DNA of 64,000 nucleotides, from NCBI RefSeq assembly GCF_900116285.1, contig NZ_FPAJ01000003.1, forward strand, positions 124,001 through 188,000, written 5' to 3'. The notes under the pieces are model-generated. The model was given only the letters and a program-made list of their open reading frames with translations. It was not told the DNA's origin and did not search any database. The stretch is from Sulfitobacter marinus. Lineage in GTDB: Bacteria > Pseudomonadota > Alphaproteobacteria > Rhodobacterales > Rhodobacteraceae. Positions 56,991-64,000 of the stretch are shown here, piece after piece (positions within the stretch are counted from its first letter, which is position 1; each line of letters starts with the position of its first letter). The translations under genes and the position numbers were made by a program.

Positions 56991-57586
56991 ACAGGTAGGT
57001 CCCCTCGGATCGTTAAATAGTTAATAAGCTCAATCAGGGGCAATCCTAGGACATTAAAGTAATCTCCTTCAATCCCGCTGAACAGGCGAACACCTTCTTC
57101 TTCCAGCTTGTACGATCCAACAGCATGCTGGATGCTATGCCAGTTCCGGTCCACATAATCGGCAAGATAGCTGTCTGACACATCGCGCATGCGCAACCGC
57201 ACCTGACCGACATGGCGCCAAATCGGTTTGCCATCCTCAACGATCACGGCGGCAGACAACAAGCTATGACGATCCCCACGCAAACTGGTTAGCTGGTCGA
57301 TGGCATCCTGCGGCGTTTCGGGTTTCGACAGCAACGTCCCCCGGTGATCAAGAACCTGATCGCAGCCCAAAACCAAGGCTCCGGGGATTTTGTCACTGAC
57401 CCTGCGCGCCTTCATCTCGGCCAGTGAATCCGCAATGTCGCGAGGCGGAGCCCCCTCGGCGAGCATTGCCGCCTTGATCATTTGTTCATCTATGCGTGCA
57501 ACATTCACCTGATGCGGAATATTTGCCTGCGACAGCAACTGCGCCCGGATCGACGACCCTGAGGCAAGGGTGAGCGTTTGAACCAT
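56987..57586 (-). CDS. maf: Maf-like nucleotide pyrophosphatase
   Basis: The 199-residue Maf/Ham1-like enzyme starts with LTLASGSSIRAQLLSQANI (the SGSxxR motif) and contains PGALVLGCDQVLDHRG and a C-terminal GIEGDYFNVLGLPL. Maf proteins hydrolyse non-canonical or surplus nucleoside triphosphates to monophosphates. It is the first gene of the maf-aroE-coaE-dnaQ operon, transcribed away from the putative replication origin; a perfect DnaA box abuts its start codon. Confidence 0.93.
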   Translation of the reverse strand: MVQTLTLASGSSIRAQLLSQANIPHQVNVARIDEQMIKAAMLAEGAPPRDIADSLAEMKARRVSDKIPGALVLGCDQVLDHRGTLLSKPETPQDAIDQLTSLRGDRHSLLSAAVIVEDGKPIWRHVGQVRLRMRDVSDSYLADYVDRNWHSIQHAVGSYKLEEEGVRLFSGIEGDYFNVLGLPLIELINYLTIRGDLPV

Positions 57587-57594
57587 GTGGATAA
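57586..57594 (-). other. DnaA box 1 (perfect)
   Basis: TGTGGATAA on the plus strand is the exact complement of the consensus TTATCCACA. It sits directly at the maf start codon, at the left edge of the putative origin. Confidence 0.7.
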
Positions 57595-57755
57595 CCTGTG
57601 TGCGATGTGTAGGAGTTTTTAAGGACTTATCCTTGAGAATGCGAGAGCGGCTTCAGCGCTGCCGGATATCTTAGATTTCCAACCCGACTATTCAATTTTA
57701 TGCGGGGTAGGATAAGGATAACTTGGCGCGCATGTGATCTGGCTTTATTGTTAGA

Positions 57756-57764
57756 TTATCCACA
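57756..57764 (+). other. DnaA box 2 (perfect)
   Basis: TTATCCACA matches the consensus exactly and is preceded by AGA and followed by an AT-rich run. Confidence 0.75.
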
Positions 57765-57872
57765 GTTTTGTACAAGCTGGTTAACGAGAGTCTTATCGGT
57801 AAGATATTGTATTAATTTAATTTTCATAATCTCAAATTTTTTGTTAGCCCTAAGCGGTTTGTATAATTAACA

Positions 57873-57881
57873 AGTGGATAA
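57873..57881 (-). other. DnaA box 3 (one mismatch)
   Basis: AGTGGATAA is the complement of TTATCCACT, one base off consensus. It overlaps a CtrA-like TTAA-N7-ATAAC arrangement (57867-57882). Confidence 0.55.
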
Positions 57882-57898
57882 CTGCTAGTATATCTCGA

Positions 57899-57907
57899 TA
57901 ATCCACA
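57899..57907 (+). other. DnaA box 4 (one mismatch)
   Basis: TAATCCACA is one base off consensus and lies 17 bases to the right of box 3. Confidence 0.5.
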
Positions 57908-57988
57908 GAAATCACGCTCCCTACTTACATCATCATCTTTCTTCTTTTCTTATTTATATTAGTAAGAGAGCAGTGAACGGAGAATGAT

Positions 57989-58438
57989 ATGTCAGACCTT
58001 CTAGCCATCGCTTACCCTTGGACCAAAGCAATCCATATCATGGCTGTGATCTCGTGGATGGCCGCCCTGTTCTATCTTCCGCGCTTGCTGGTGCATCACA
58101 CTGAACGCGTTGGTTTGACGGGTGAGACGCATGATCTCTTTACCATGATGGAGTTTAAGCTGGCGAATGTGATCATGCGCCCGGCCATGATCGCCACGTG
58201 GATCTTTGGCCTATCTTTGGTTTTTACGCCCGGTATCGTCGATTGGTCGATGATATGGCCCTGGACCAAGGCAGGTGCCGTGATCGCAATGACAGGCTTC
58301 CATGAATGGCTGTACGCACGGGTCAAAGGGTTCGCCGACGGTCAGAACACCCTAACCGGCAAACAATACCGGATGATGAACGAAGTCCCGACAGTTTTAA
58401 TGATCATCATCGTCCTGTCAGTCGTCGTGAAATTCTAA
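57989..58438 (+). CDS. hemJ: protoporphyrinogen IX oxidase HemJ
   Basis: The 149-residue membrane protein has four hydrophobic helices. The conserved His is in KAIHIMAVISWMAALFYLPR at the start, FKLANVIMRPAM follows, and a conserved Lys/Arg-bearing segment RMMNEVPTVLMIIIV closes the protein. HemJ oxidises protoporphyrinogen IX to protoporphyrin IX using the respiratory chain. CGGAGAA precedes the ATG. It is the first gene to the right of the putative origin, upstream of rho. Confidence 0.9.
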   Translation: MSDLLAIAYPWTKAIHIMAVISWMAALFYLPRLLVHHTERVGLTGETHDLFTMMEFKLANVIMRPAMIATWIFGLSLVFTPGIVDWSMIWPWTKAGAVIAMTGFHEWLYARVKGFADGQNTLTGKQYRMMNEVPTVLMIIIVLSVVVKF

Positions 58439-58443
58439 GTGGA

Positions 58444-58472
58444 TTGACGAAAGCCGCGTATCTGACTATGTA
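58444..58472 (+). promoter_or_regulatory. candidate sigma-70 promoter of rho
   Basis: TTGACG (58444-58449) and TATGTA (58467-58472) are separated by 17 bases. They lie just after the hemJ stop, leaving a leader of about 85 bases before rho, long enough for rho autoregulation by attenuation. Confidence 0.5.
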
Positions 58473-58563
58473 TCCCCTCGCACCCAGTTCTGGGATCGCA
58501 TCCGTCTGCCAAATTTAACGATACGACCCGCCTGATCTGATTGGGCCGGTACAGGATATTTCC

Positions 58564-59835
58564 ATGACAACCGAAACGCTGAACCTCGCTGATCTTAAGG
58601 CGCAGACCCCCAAGAATCTCTTGGCGATGGCCGAAGAGCTTGAGATCGAAAACGCATCGACCATGCGTAAAGGCGAGATGATGTTCCAGATCCTGCGCGA
58701 ACGCGCCGATGAGGGCTGGGAAATCTCGGGCGACGGGGTGTTGGAAGTGCTGCAAGACGGGTTTGGATTTCTACGCTCGCCCGAGGCAAACTATCTGCCG
58801 GGCCCCGACGATATTTACGTTTCACCTGAAATGATCCGTCAGCACTCGCTGCGCACCGGTGACACAATCGAAGGTTTGATCAAAGCACCCGACGATACAG
58901 AGCGTTATTTCGCCCTGACCGAGGTCACCAAGATCAACTTTGAAGAGCCTGAGAAAGCCCGCCACAAAGTCGCATTTGAAAACCTGACGCCGCTGTATCC
59001 GGATGAACGCCTGACGATGGAGGTTAACGACCCCACCGTCAAAGATCGGTCTTCGCGGATTATCGATCTGGTGTCGCCGATTGGTAAAGGCCAGCGTTGC
59101 TTGATCGTTGCCCCGCCGCGGACCGGTAAAACCGTTCTGCTTCAGAATATTGCCAACTCGATCGAACAGAACCACCCGGAATGTTACCTGATTGTTTTGC
59201 TGATCGATGAACGCCCCGAAGAAGTTACCGACATGCAGCGGTCAGTTAAGGGCGAGGTTGTTTCCTCGACCTTTGATGAACCTGCTACCCGTCACGTTGC
59301 GGTGTCCGAAATGGTTATCGAAAAGGCCAAGCGTCTGGTCGAACACAAGCGTGATGTTGTTATCCTGCTCGATTCGATTACCCGTCTGGGCCGTGCGTTT
59401 AACACCGTTGTACCATCGTCGGGCAAGGTTCTGACCGGTGGTGTTGATGCCAACGCCCTGCAACGCCCCAAACGTTTCTTTGGTGCCGCGCGTAATATCG
59501 AAGAGGGCGGGTCACTGACCATCATCGCGACCGCGCTGATCGATACAGGCAGCCGCATGGACGAGGTTATCTTTGAGGAATTCAAAGGGACCGGTAACTC
59601 TGAAATCGTTCTGGATCGCAAGATTGCAGATAAACGTGTATTCCCAGCGATTGATATTCTCAAATCTGGTACCCGCAAAGAAGATCTGCTGGTTGATAAG
59701 GTCGATCTGCAGAAAACCTTTGTTCTGCGTCGCATTCTGAACCCCATGGGCACAACAGATGCGATTGAATTCCTGATTGGCAAGCTCAAGCAGACCAAGA
59801 CGAATTCGGATTTCTTCGACTCAATGAACACCTAA
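58564..59835 (+). CDS. rho: transcription termination factor Rho
   Basis: The 423-residue hexameric RNA helicase has an N-terminal helical domain ([20 protein letters not shown]), the RNA-binding cold-shock-like domain ([17 protein letters not shown]), Walker [13 protein letters not shown], Walker [15 protein letters not shown] and the Q-loop/R-loop region [20 protein letters not shown]. It ends untranslated and rho-dependent transcripts. The length is normal for the class. Confidence 0.97.
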   Translation: MTTETLNLADLKAQTPKNLLAMAEELEIENASTMRKGEMMFQILRERADEGWEISGDGVLEVLQDGFGFLRSPEANYLPGPDDIYVSPEMIRQHSLRTGDTIEGLIKAPDDTERYFALTEVTKINFEEPEKARHKVAFENLTPLYPDERLTMEVNDPTVKDRSSRIIDLVSPIGKGQRCLIVAPPRTGKTVLLQNIANSIEQNHPECYLIVLLIDERPEEVTDMQRSVKGEVVSSTFDEPATRHVAVSEMVIEKAKRLVEHKRDVVILLDSITRLGRAFNTVVPSSGKVLTGGVDANALQRPKRFFGAARNIEEGGSLTIIATALIDTGSRMDEVIFEEFKGTGNSEIVLDRKIADKRVFPAIDILKSGTRKEDLLVDKVDLQKTFVLRRILNPMGTTDAIEFLIGKLKQTKTNSDFFDSMNT

Positions 59836-59865
59836 GTTATTAAATTATAACAGTGGGTTAGACCA

Positions 59866-61152
59866 ATGGATACGATTTTTGCTCAGGCTACAGCGCAAGG
59901 GCGTGCTGGGGTTTGCGTTATTCGTATCTCTGGTGCTCAAGCGTTTGATATTGCACATAAAATATCGGCTCCGCTGCCAGCTATTCGTCAAGCGGCGGTT
60001 CGGCCTATCGTTGATCTGAACGGTGACACAATCGACAGCGCGTTGGTCTTGGCATTTAAGGAGCCAAGCAGCTTTACCGGTGAAGACGTTGTTGAACTGC
60101 ATCTGCATGGCAGCATCGCCGTCGTCAAAGCGGTTTTGGAACTGCTCTCAACTTTCCCGGATACGCGTCTGGCCGAACCAGGCGAATTTACCCGCCGGGC
60201 GATGGAAAATGGCAAGCTAGATCTGACCCAAGTCGAAGGTCTTGGCGATCTGATCGAGGCTGAAACCGAAGCACAGCGTAAACAAGCGCTGCGCGTATTG
60301 TCAGGCCATCTGGGTCAACGCGTCGACGAATGGCGCGAAAAGCTGATCCGCGCCGCAGCTTTGTTGGAAGTGACGATTGATTTTGCCGATGAAGATGTTC
60401 CGGTTGATGTTTCCGGCGAAGTCCGTGAGCTCTTAACCTCGGTCAACGACGAGCTGTTGCGGGAGGTTCAGGGCACACATACGGCAGAACGCATTCGCAC
60501 CGGGTTCGAAGTCGCGATTATTGGCAAGCCGAACGCTGGCAAATCTACGCTTTTGAACGCCTTGGCAGGGCGGGACGCAGCAATTACATCTTCAATCGCC
60601 GGTACAACCCGTGACGTTATCGAAGTTCGTATGGATATCGGCGGTCTTCCGGTCACATTGTTGGATACCGCTGGTCTGAGGGACGGCGCTGACGAGGTCG
60701 AGGCGATGGGGATCGACCGAGCCATGTCTCGTGCGGATGCCGCAGATTTACGGGTATTTTTGGTTGAAAAGGGCGAAGACCTTCCTATCAAGGCAAGGTC
60801 AGAAGATATTCGCCTTTTACCCAAGGCCGACTTGCGAGACGACCCATCGGGCTCTATTTCAGGGACGACGGGGCAGGGCGTTTCTGAGTTGATCGCTAGG
60901 GTTCAATCCGTTTTGAAAACACGTAGCTTGACGGCGGGCCTTGCCACGCATGAACGTCATCGGGTGGCCTTGCAGAAAGCCGCTGATGGGTTAGCATTTG
61001 CGATGTCGGTTCTGGATCATGGGCCCGACCAATATGATATAGCTGCAGAAGAGTTGCGGCATTCGATTCGCGCGCTAGAAGCGCTGGTTGGTCGTATAGA
61101 CGTGGAAAACCTGCTGGATGTGATTTTTTCCAGCTTTTGCTTGGGTAAATAG
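59866..61152 (+). CDS. mnmE: tRNA uridine-5-carboxymethylaminomethyl(34) synthesis GTPase MnmE
   Basis: The 428-residue GTPase works with MnmG to modify U34 of tRNAs. The N-terminal folate-binding domain starts [22 protein letters not shown]. The G domain has G1 [17 protein letters not shown]2 [13 protein letters not shown] and G3 [15 protein letters not shown]; the G4 motif appears reduced ([11 protein letters not shown]). The C-terminal catalytic motif is FCLGK, with the key Cys in the CxGK position. It is 15 bases upstream of the mnmG start, in a mnmE-mnmG-rsmG-parA operon. Confidence 0.95.
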   Translation: MDTIFAQATAQGRAGVCVIRISGAQAFDIAHKISAPLPAIRQAAVRPIVDLNGDTIDSALVLAFKEPSSFTGEDVVELHLHGSIAVVKAVLELLSTFPDTRLAEPGEFTRRAMENGKLDLTQVEGLGDLIEAETEAQRKQALRVLSGHLGQRVDEWREKLIRAAALLEVTIDFADEDVPVDVSGEVRELLTSVNDELLREVQGTHTAERIRTGFEVAIIGKPNAGKSTLLNALAGRDAAITSSIAGTTRDVIEVRMDIGGLPVTLLDTAGLRDGADEVEAMGIDRAMSRADAADLRVFLVEKGEDLPIKARSEDIRLLPKADLRDDPSGSISGTTGQGVSELIARVQSVLKTRSLTAGLATHERHRVALQKAADGLAFAMSVLDHGPDQYDIAAEELRHSIRALEALVGRIDVENLLDVIFSSFCLGK

Positions 61153-61158
61153 ATGGAG

Positions 61159-61174
61159 TGTTTCACGTGAAACA
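61159..61174. other. parS: parS centromere site 1
   Basis: TGTTTCACGTGAAACA is a perfect match to the 16-base ParB-binding palindrome. It overlaps the ribosome-binding region and GTG start codon of mnmG (the start codon is inside the central CACGTG). It is about 3.4 kb from the putative origin and 2.5 kb before parA. Confidence 0.92.
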
Positions 61175-63029
61175 TTTTGAAGTCATCGTTATCGGAGGCG
61201 GGCACGCTGGTGCCGAAGCAGCACATGCTTCGGCCAGAATGGGTGCGTCCACCGCATTGATTACGATGTCACGGGATGGCATCGGCGTAATGTCCTGCAA
61301 CCCGGCCATTGGTGGCTTGGGCAAAGGGCATTTGGTTCGTGAAATAGATGCGATGGACGGGGTTATGGCGCGCGTCGCTGATAAGGCCGGTATCCAATTT
61401 CGGCTTCTTAACCGTCGTAAGGGGCCCGCAGTCCAGGGTCCGCGCGCCCAAGCGGATCGCGGTATTTACCGCGCAGAAATGCTGGCCGAGACTGAAAAGC
61501 GCGAGAACCTTGAGATCGTCGAGGGGGAGGTCGTCGATTTTATCGTTGAAGAGGGCAGCGTGTGTGGTGCCATTCTTGGGGACGGTACATCGATCCGTGC
61601 TAAATCCGTCATTTTAACGACAGGTACGTTCCTGCGCGGCGTGATCCATATCGGTGATGTATCCCGCTCCGGCGGACGAATGGGCGATAAGGCCTCGGTT
61701 GATTTGGCCAACCGTATTGATTCATTCAATCTGCCTCTGGGTCGTCTAAAGACGGGAACACCGCCGCGTTTGGATGGCCGAACCATCGACTGGACCAACC
61801 TTGAAATGCAGCCAGGTGATGAAGAACCTGTTGTTTTCTCGTTTCTATCTAAAGGCATATCGGCCAAGCAGATTTCTTGTGGCATCACCCATACAAACGA
61901 AAAGACGCACGAGATTATCAAGAGAAACCTTGAACGATCCGCCATGTATGGTGGTCATATAGAAGGGGTTGGACCGCGATATTGCCCCTCGATTGAGGAT
62001 AAAGTCGTGCGGTTCGCCGATAAAACCTCTCATCAGGTTTTCCTTGAACCTGAAGGTGCTGACGATCATACGATCTATCCCAACGGCATTTCGACATCTC
62101 TGCCAGAGGACGTGCAGCTGGAGTATGTACGGTCAATGGCCGGGTTGGAGAATGTTGAAATCCTGCAGCCGGGGTATGCAATCGAGTATGATTATGTCGA
62201 TCCCCGCGCATTAGATCTGACGTTAAAGGTGCGTAGCGTGCCCGGATTATATCTTGCCGGCCAAATAAACGGCACGACAGGATACGAGGAAGCGGCGGCG
62301 CAGGGTCTTGTTGCTGGGCTGAACGCTGCGTTGCAGGCGCAAGGTAAAGAGCCGGTAATTTTCAGCCGTGCGCAAAGCTATATCGGCGTAATGATTGACG
62401 ATCTGACGACCCGAGGCGTTACAGAACCTTATCGCATGTTCACATCGCGGGCCGAGTTTCGTCTTTCCCTGCGCGCGGACAACGCAGATCAACGCCTCAC
62501 CCCGATTGCGATACAGCTTGGTTGTGTATCGAAAGAAAGATTAGCGGTTTTTTCGGATAAGATGAGCCGGATGAATGAAGCTATGGATCTTCTTTCAGGC
62601 ACGGAATGGTCGCCAAAAGAAATTGCAGAGGCGGGTATCAAGATCAATCAGGACGGAACCAAGAGAACCGGGTTCCAGCTGTTGGCCTTTCCTGATGTCG
62701 TATTTGAAGATTTGATCGCGTTGAAACCGGCGCTTGCAGATATTGCGGATGATGTCCGGCGGCAGGTTGAGCGGGATGCATTATATGCAAACTATATCGC
62801 GCGTCAGCAACGGGATATCGATATGCTTCAAAAGGACGAAGCTCATGTTATTCCTGCAGATTTTGATTACCGCATCATTGATGGGCTTTCCAATGAGCTG
62901 ACCTCCAAGCTCGAGAAAGCTGCCCCTGTGAACCTAGCTCAGGCGGCGCGGATCGATGGTATGACACCGGCGGCGTTGACACTTGTCCTCTCTCACTTGA
63001 AGCGCGGCAGCAGAAAGAAATCAGCGTGA
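61167..63029 (+). CDS. mnmG: tRNA uridine-5-carboxymethylaminomethyl(34) synthesis enzyme MnmG
   Basis: The 620-residue FAD protein (GidA) pairs with MnmE in wobble-uridine modification. The N-terminal FAD motif [20 protein letters not shown] is followed by [48 protein letters not shown], and [21 protein letters not shown] near residue 365. GTG at 61167 is chosen because GGAG lies eight bases upstream; a GTG at 61158 would add three residues. The start codon is embedded in a parS site. The stop overlaps the rsmG start (GTGA). Confidence 0.95.
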   Translation: MKHFEVIVIGGGHAGAEAAHASARMGASTALITMSRDGIGVMSCNPAIGGLGKGHLVREIDAMDGVMARVADKAGIQFRLLNRRKGPAVQGPRAQADRGIYRAEMLAETEKRENLEIVEGEVVDFIVEEGSVCGAILGDGTSIRAKSVILTTGTFLRGVIHIGDVSRSGGRMGDKASVDLANRIDSFNLPLGRLKTGTPPRLDGRTIDWTNLEMQPGDEEPVVFSFLSKGISAKQISCGITHTNEKTHEIIKRNLERSAMYGGHIEGVGPRYCPSIEDKVVRFADKTSHQVFLEPEGADDHTIYPNGISTSLPEDVQLEYVRSMAGLENVEILQPGYAIEYDYVDPRALDLTLKVRSVPGLYLAGQINGTTGYEEAAAQGLVAGLNAALQAQGKEPVIFSRAQSYIGVMIDDLTTRGVTEPYRMFTSRAEFRLSLRADNADQRLTPIAIQLGCVSKERLAVFSDKMSRMNEAMDLLSGTEWSPKEIAEAGIKINQDGTKRTGFQLLAFPDVVFEDLIALKPALADIADDVRRQVERDALYANYIARQQRDIDMLQKDEAHVIPADFDYRIIDGLSNELTSKLEKAAPVNLAQAARIDGMTPAALTLVLSHLKRGSRKKSA

Positions 63030-63634
63030 GCGCTTTTGAGGGCGACGATGTTTCACGTGAAACATTTGATCAGCTGACACTGTTCGCGCAGCTTGTTGAG
63101 CGGTGGACCGCAAAGATCAATCTGATTTCGAAGCCAAGCGTGCCCCATATCTGGGAGCGCCATATTAACGATTCCGTTCAACTGTACCGGCATGCGCCAG
63201 AGGCAGATAGTTGGGTGGACCTGGGTAGTGGCGGGGGCTTCCCGGCTATTGTTCTGGCAATATTAGCCAAGCAAGATCGGCGTGATACCAAGTTTACGAT
63301 GGTTGAAAGCGACCAGCGCAAATGTGTCTTTCTACGTACCGCCGTCCGTGAATTGGGGTTAAACGCCGAGGTTATCAATAAACGCATTGAAAGCATACCG
63401 GGACTGGAAGCGGATATTTTGTCCGCTCGGGCGCTTTCTGACTTGTCTAAACTGCTTGAATACGCTGATCTACACCTAAGCAAAAATGGTGTGGCGCTGT
63501 TCCCGAAAGGCGAAAATTGGAAGGTCGAAGATATCGACGCACAAAACCTATGGCGCTATTCCTGTGAGGTAATTCAAAGCCTAACAAACCCCGACGCGGC
63601 AATACTTAGAATCAAGGATATATCGCATGTCTGA
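63026..63634 (+). CDS. rsmG: 16S rRNA (guanine527-N7)-methyltransferase RsmG
   Basis: The 202-residue SAM methyltransferase (GidB) has the SAM-binding motif [16 protein letters not shown] at about residues 65-80, the [20 protein letters not shown] segment and [15 protein letters not shown]. Its N-terminal VSRET residues are encoded by a second parS site. The GTG start overlaps mnmG by four bases and the stop overlaps parA by eight. Confidence 0.95.
   Translation: MSAFEGDDVSRETFDQLTLFAQLVERWTAKINLISKPSVPHIWERHINDSVQLYRHAPEADSWVDLGSGGGFPAIVLAILAKQDRRDTKFTMVESDQRKCVFLRTAVRELGLNAEVINKRIESIPGLEADILSARALSDLSKLLEYADLHLSKNGVALFPKGENWKVEDIDAQNLWRYSCEVIQSLTNPDAAILRIKDISHV
63049..63064. other. parS: parS centromere site 2
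   Basis: A second perfect TGTTTCACGTGAAACA lies inside the rsmG coding region at codons 9-13, encoding the VSRET stretch. It is about 1.9 kb from site 1 and about 0.56 kb before parA. Confidence 0.92.
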
Positions 63635-64000
63635 TCTCTCGCGCCCTGTGGGCCCCAAGATTATTGCCGTGGCAAATCAAAAGGGTGGCGTCGGCAAAAC
63701 GACGACGACAATTAACCTTGCCGCAGCGCTGGCAGAGAGCGGTAAGCGCGTTTTGGTGGTGGATCTTGATCCGCAGGGGAATGCCTCAACTGGGCTAGGT
63801 ATTGATGTTGAGGATCGGGAATACACAACATATGAGCTTCTTCTCGAAGATATCACCCTGGATAAGGTGGTTCTAAAGACCGAGACGCCCGGCCTGCACA
63901 TCGTGCCAGCGACGGTTGACCTAAGCTCTGCCGACTTGGAATTGATATCCAATGAAAAGCGCAGTTTCCTTTTGCATGATGCGTTGCGCCAAACCCAAAT
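63627..64000 (+). CDS. parA: chromosome partitioning ATPase ParA, 3' end cut by window
   Basis: The frame starts at ATG 63627 and is open to the window edge (124 codons visible). It reads as a ParA/Soj Walker-type ATPase: IIAVANQKGGVGKTTTTINL holds the deviant Walker A motif, followed by VLVVDLDPQGNASTGLGI (A' motif) and GLHIVPATVDLSSADLEL. ParA moves ParB-parS complexes to separate replicated origins. It overlaps rsmG by eight bases; parB is expected just beyond the edge. Confidence 0.95.
   Translation, partial: MSDLSRPVGPKIIAVANQKGGVGKTTTTINLAAALAESGKRVLVVDLDPQGNASTGLGIDVEDREYTTYELLLEDITLDKVVLKTETPGLHIVPATVDLSSADLELISNEKRSFLLHDALRQTQ

Larger units (their letters stand above)
57587..57988. 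other. oriC: putative chromosomal replication origin (oriC)
   Basis: This 402-base gap is the longest non-coding stretch in the window and is strikingly AT-rich compared with its surroundings. It holds perfect DnaA boxes at 57586 and 57756 and one-mismatch boxes at 57873 and 57899, with additional GGATAA repeats at 57710-57721. AT-rich runs at about 57795-57840 and 57920-57962 could be the unwinding element. It lies between maf and hemJ, upstream of rho, mnmE, mnmG, rsmG and parA, and a few kb from two parS sites, the usual alphaproteobacterial origin setting. Confidence 0.8.

Overview
The window is a contiguous, gene-dense, moderately GC-rich stretch of bacterial chromosome. Gene content and order point to an alphaproteobacterium of the Rhodobacterales, most likely the marine Roseobacter group. 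Evidence includes the divergent regB / senC-regA redox cluster, the addB-addA-trxA-hslV-hslU run, the Smr-mltA-Tim44 / fxsA-secB-dnaQ-coaE-aroE-maf block, and the hemJ-rho-mnmE-mnmG-rsmG-parA block. No insertion sequence, prophage, CRISPR array, rRNA or tRNA was seen. Almost all DNA is coding and many neighbours overlap by 1-28 bases.

Layout. 1-2.1 kb: a cut alpha/beta hydrolase and a TPR protein. 2.1-10.1 kb (minus): cytochrome c, a glutathione-transferase-type isomerase with an FAH-family hydrolase, a copper ATPase, HemY-like and mitofilin-like membrane proteins, and hemD. 10.2-12.9 kb (plus): tsaD, gpsA, a YciI-like protein and an EVE protein. 13.1-16.6 kb: a DUF2853 protein, a di-heme peroxidase and a CRTAC1/ASPIC protein. 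16.6-24.8 kb: a xylose locus with a ROK regulator divergent from xylF-xylH-xylG-xylB-xylA, plus a 2H-phosphoesterase-like gene. 24.7-32.1 kb: an accessory catabolic block with indolepyruvate oxidoreductase alpha and beta, MarR, a cyclase/isatin-hydrolase-like enzyme, a kynureninase-like enzyme and an aminotransferase. 32.3-34.9 kb: ahcY, an HD phosphohydrolase and a GNAT acetyltransferase. 35-37.7 kb: regA, senC and regB. 37.8-41.5 kb: a PAS protein, tsaE, and the AmgK-MurU cell-wall recycling pair. 41.5-50.2 kb: addB, addA, trxA, hslV, hslU. 50.2-57.6 kb: an MFS transporter, Smr, mltA, Tim44-like, fxsA, secB, dnaQ, coaE, aroE, maf. 57.6-58.0 kb: an AT-rich non-coding region with DnaA boxes, interpreted as the replication origin. 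58-64 kb: hemJ, rho, mnmE, mnmG, rsmG and the start of parA.

The strongest non-coding signals are at the right end. A gap of about 400 bases between maf and hemJ carries two perfect and two one-mismatch DnaA boxes. Two perfect 16-base parS sites (TGTTTCACGTGAAACA) lie about 3.4 and 5.2 kb further on, built into the 5' ends of mnmG and rsmG immediately before parA. Together they describe the origin and centromere region of the chromosome. Elsewhere I see two TTAA-N7-TTAA (CtrA-type) sites, an inverted repeat over the xylF promoter, and an 11-base motif shared by promoters of the indole/kynurenine-type catabolic block.

Functional assignments are by reading protein motifs and gene order only. 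Start codons were reassigned where a ribosome binding site and family N-terminus argued for an internal start.
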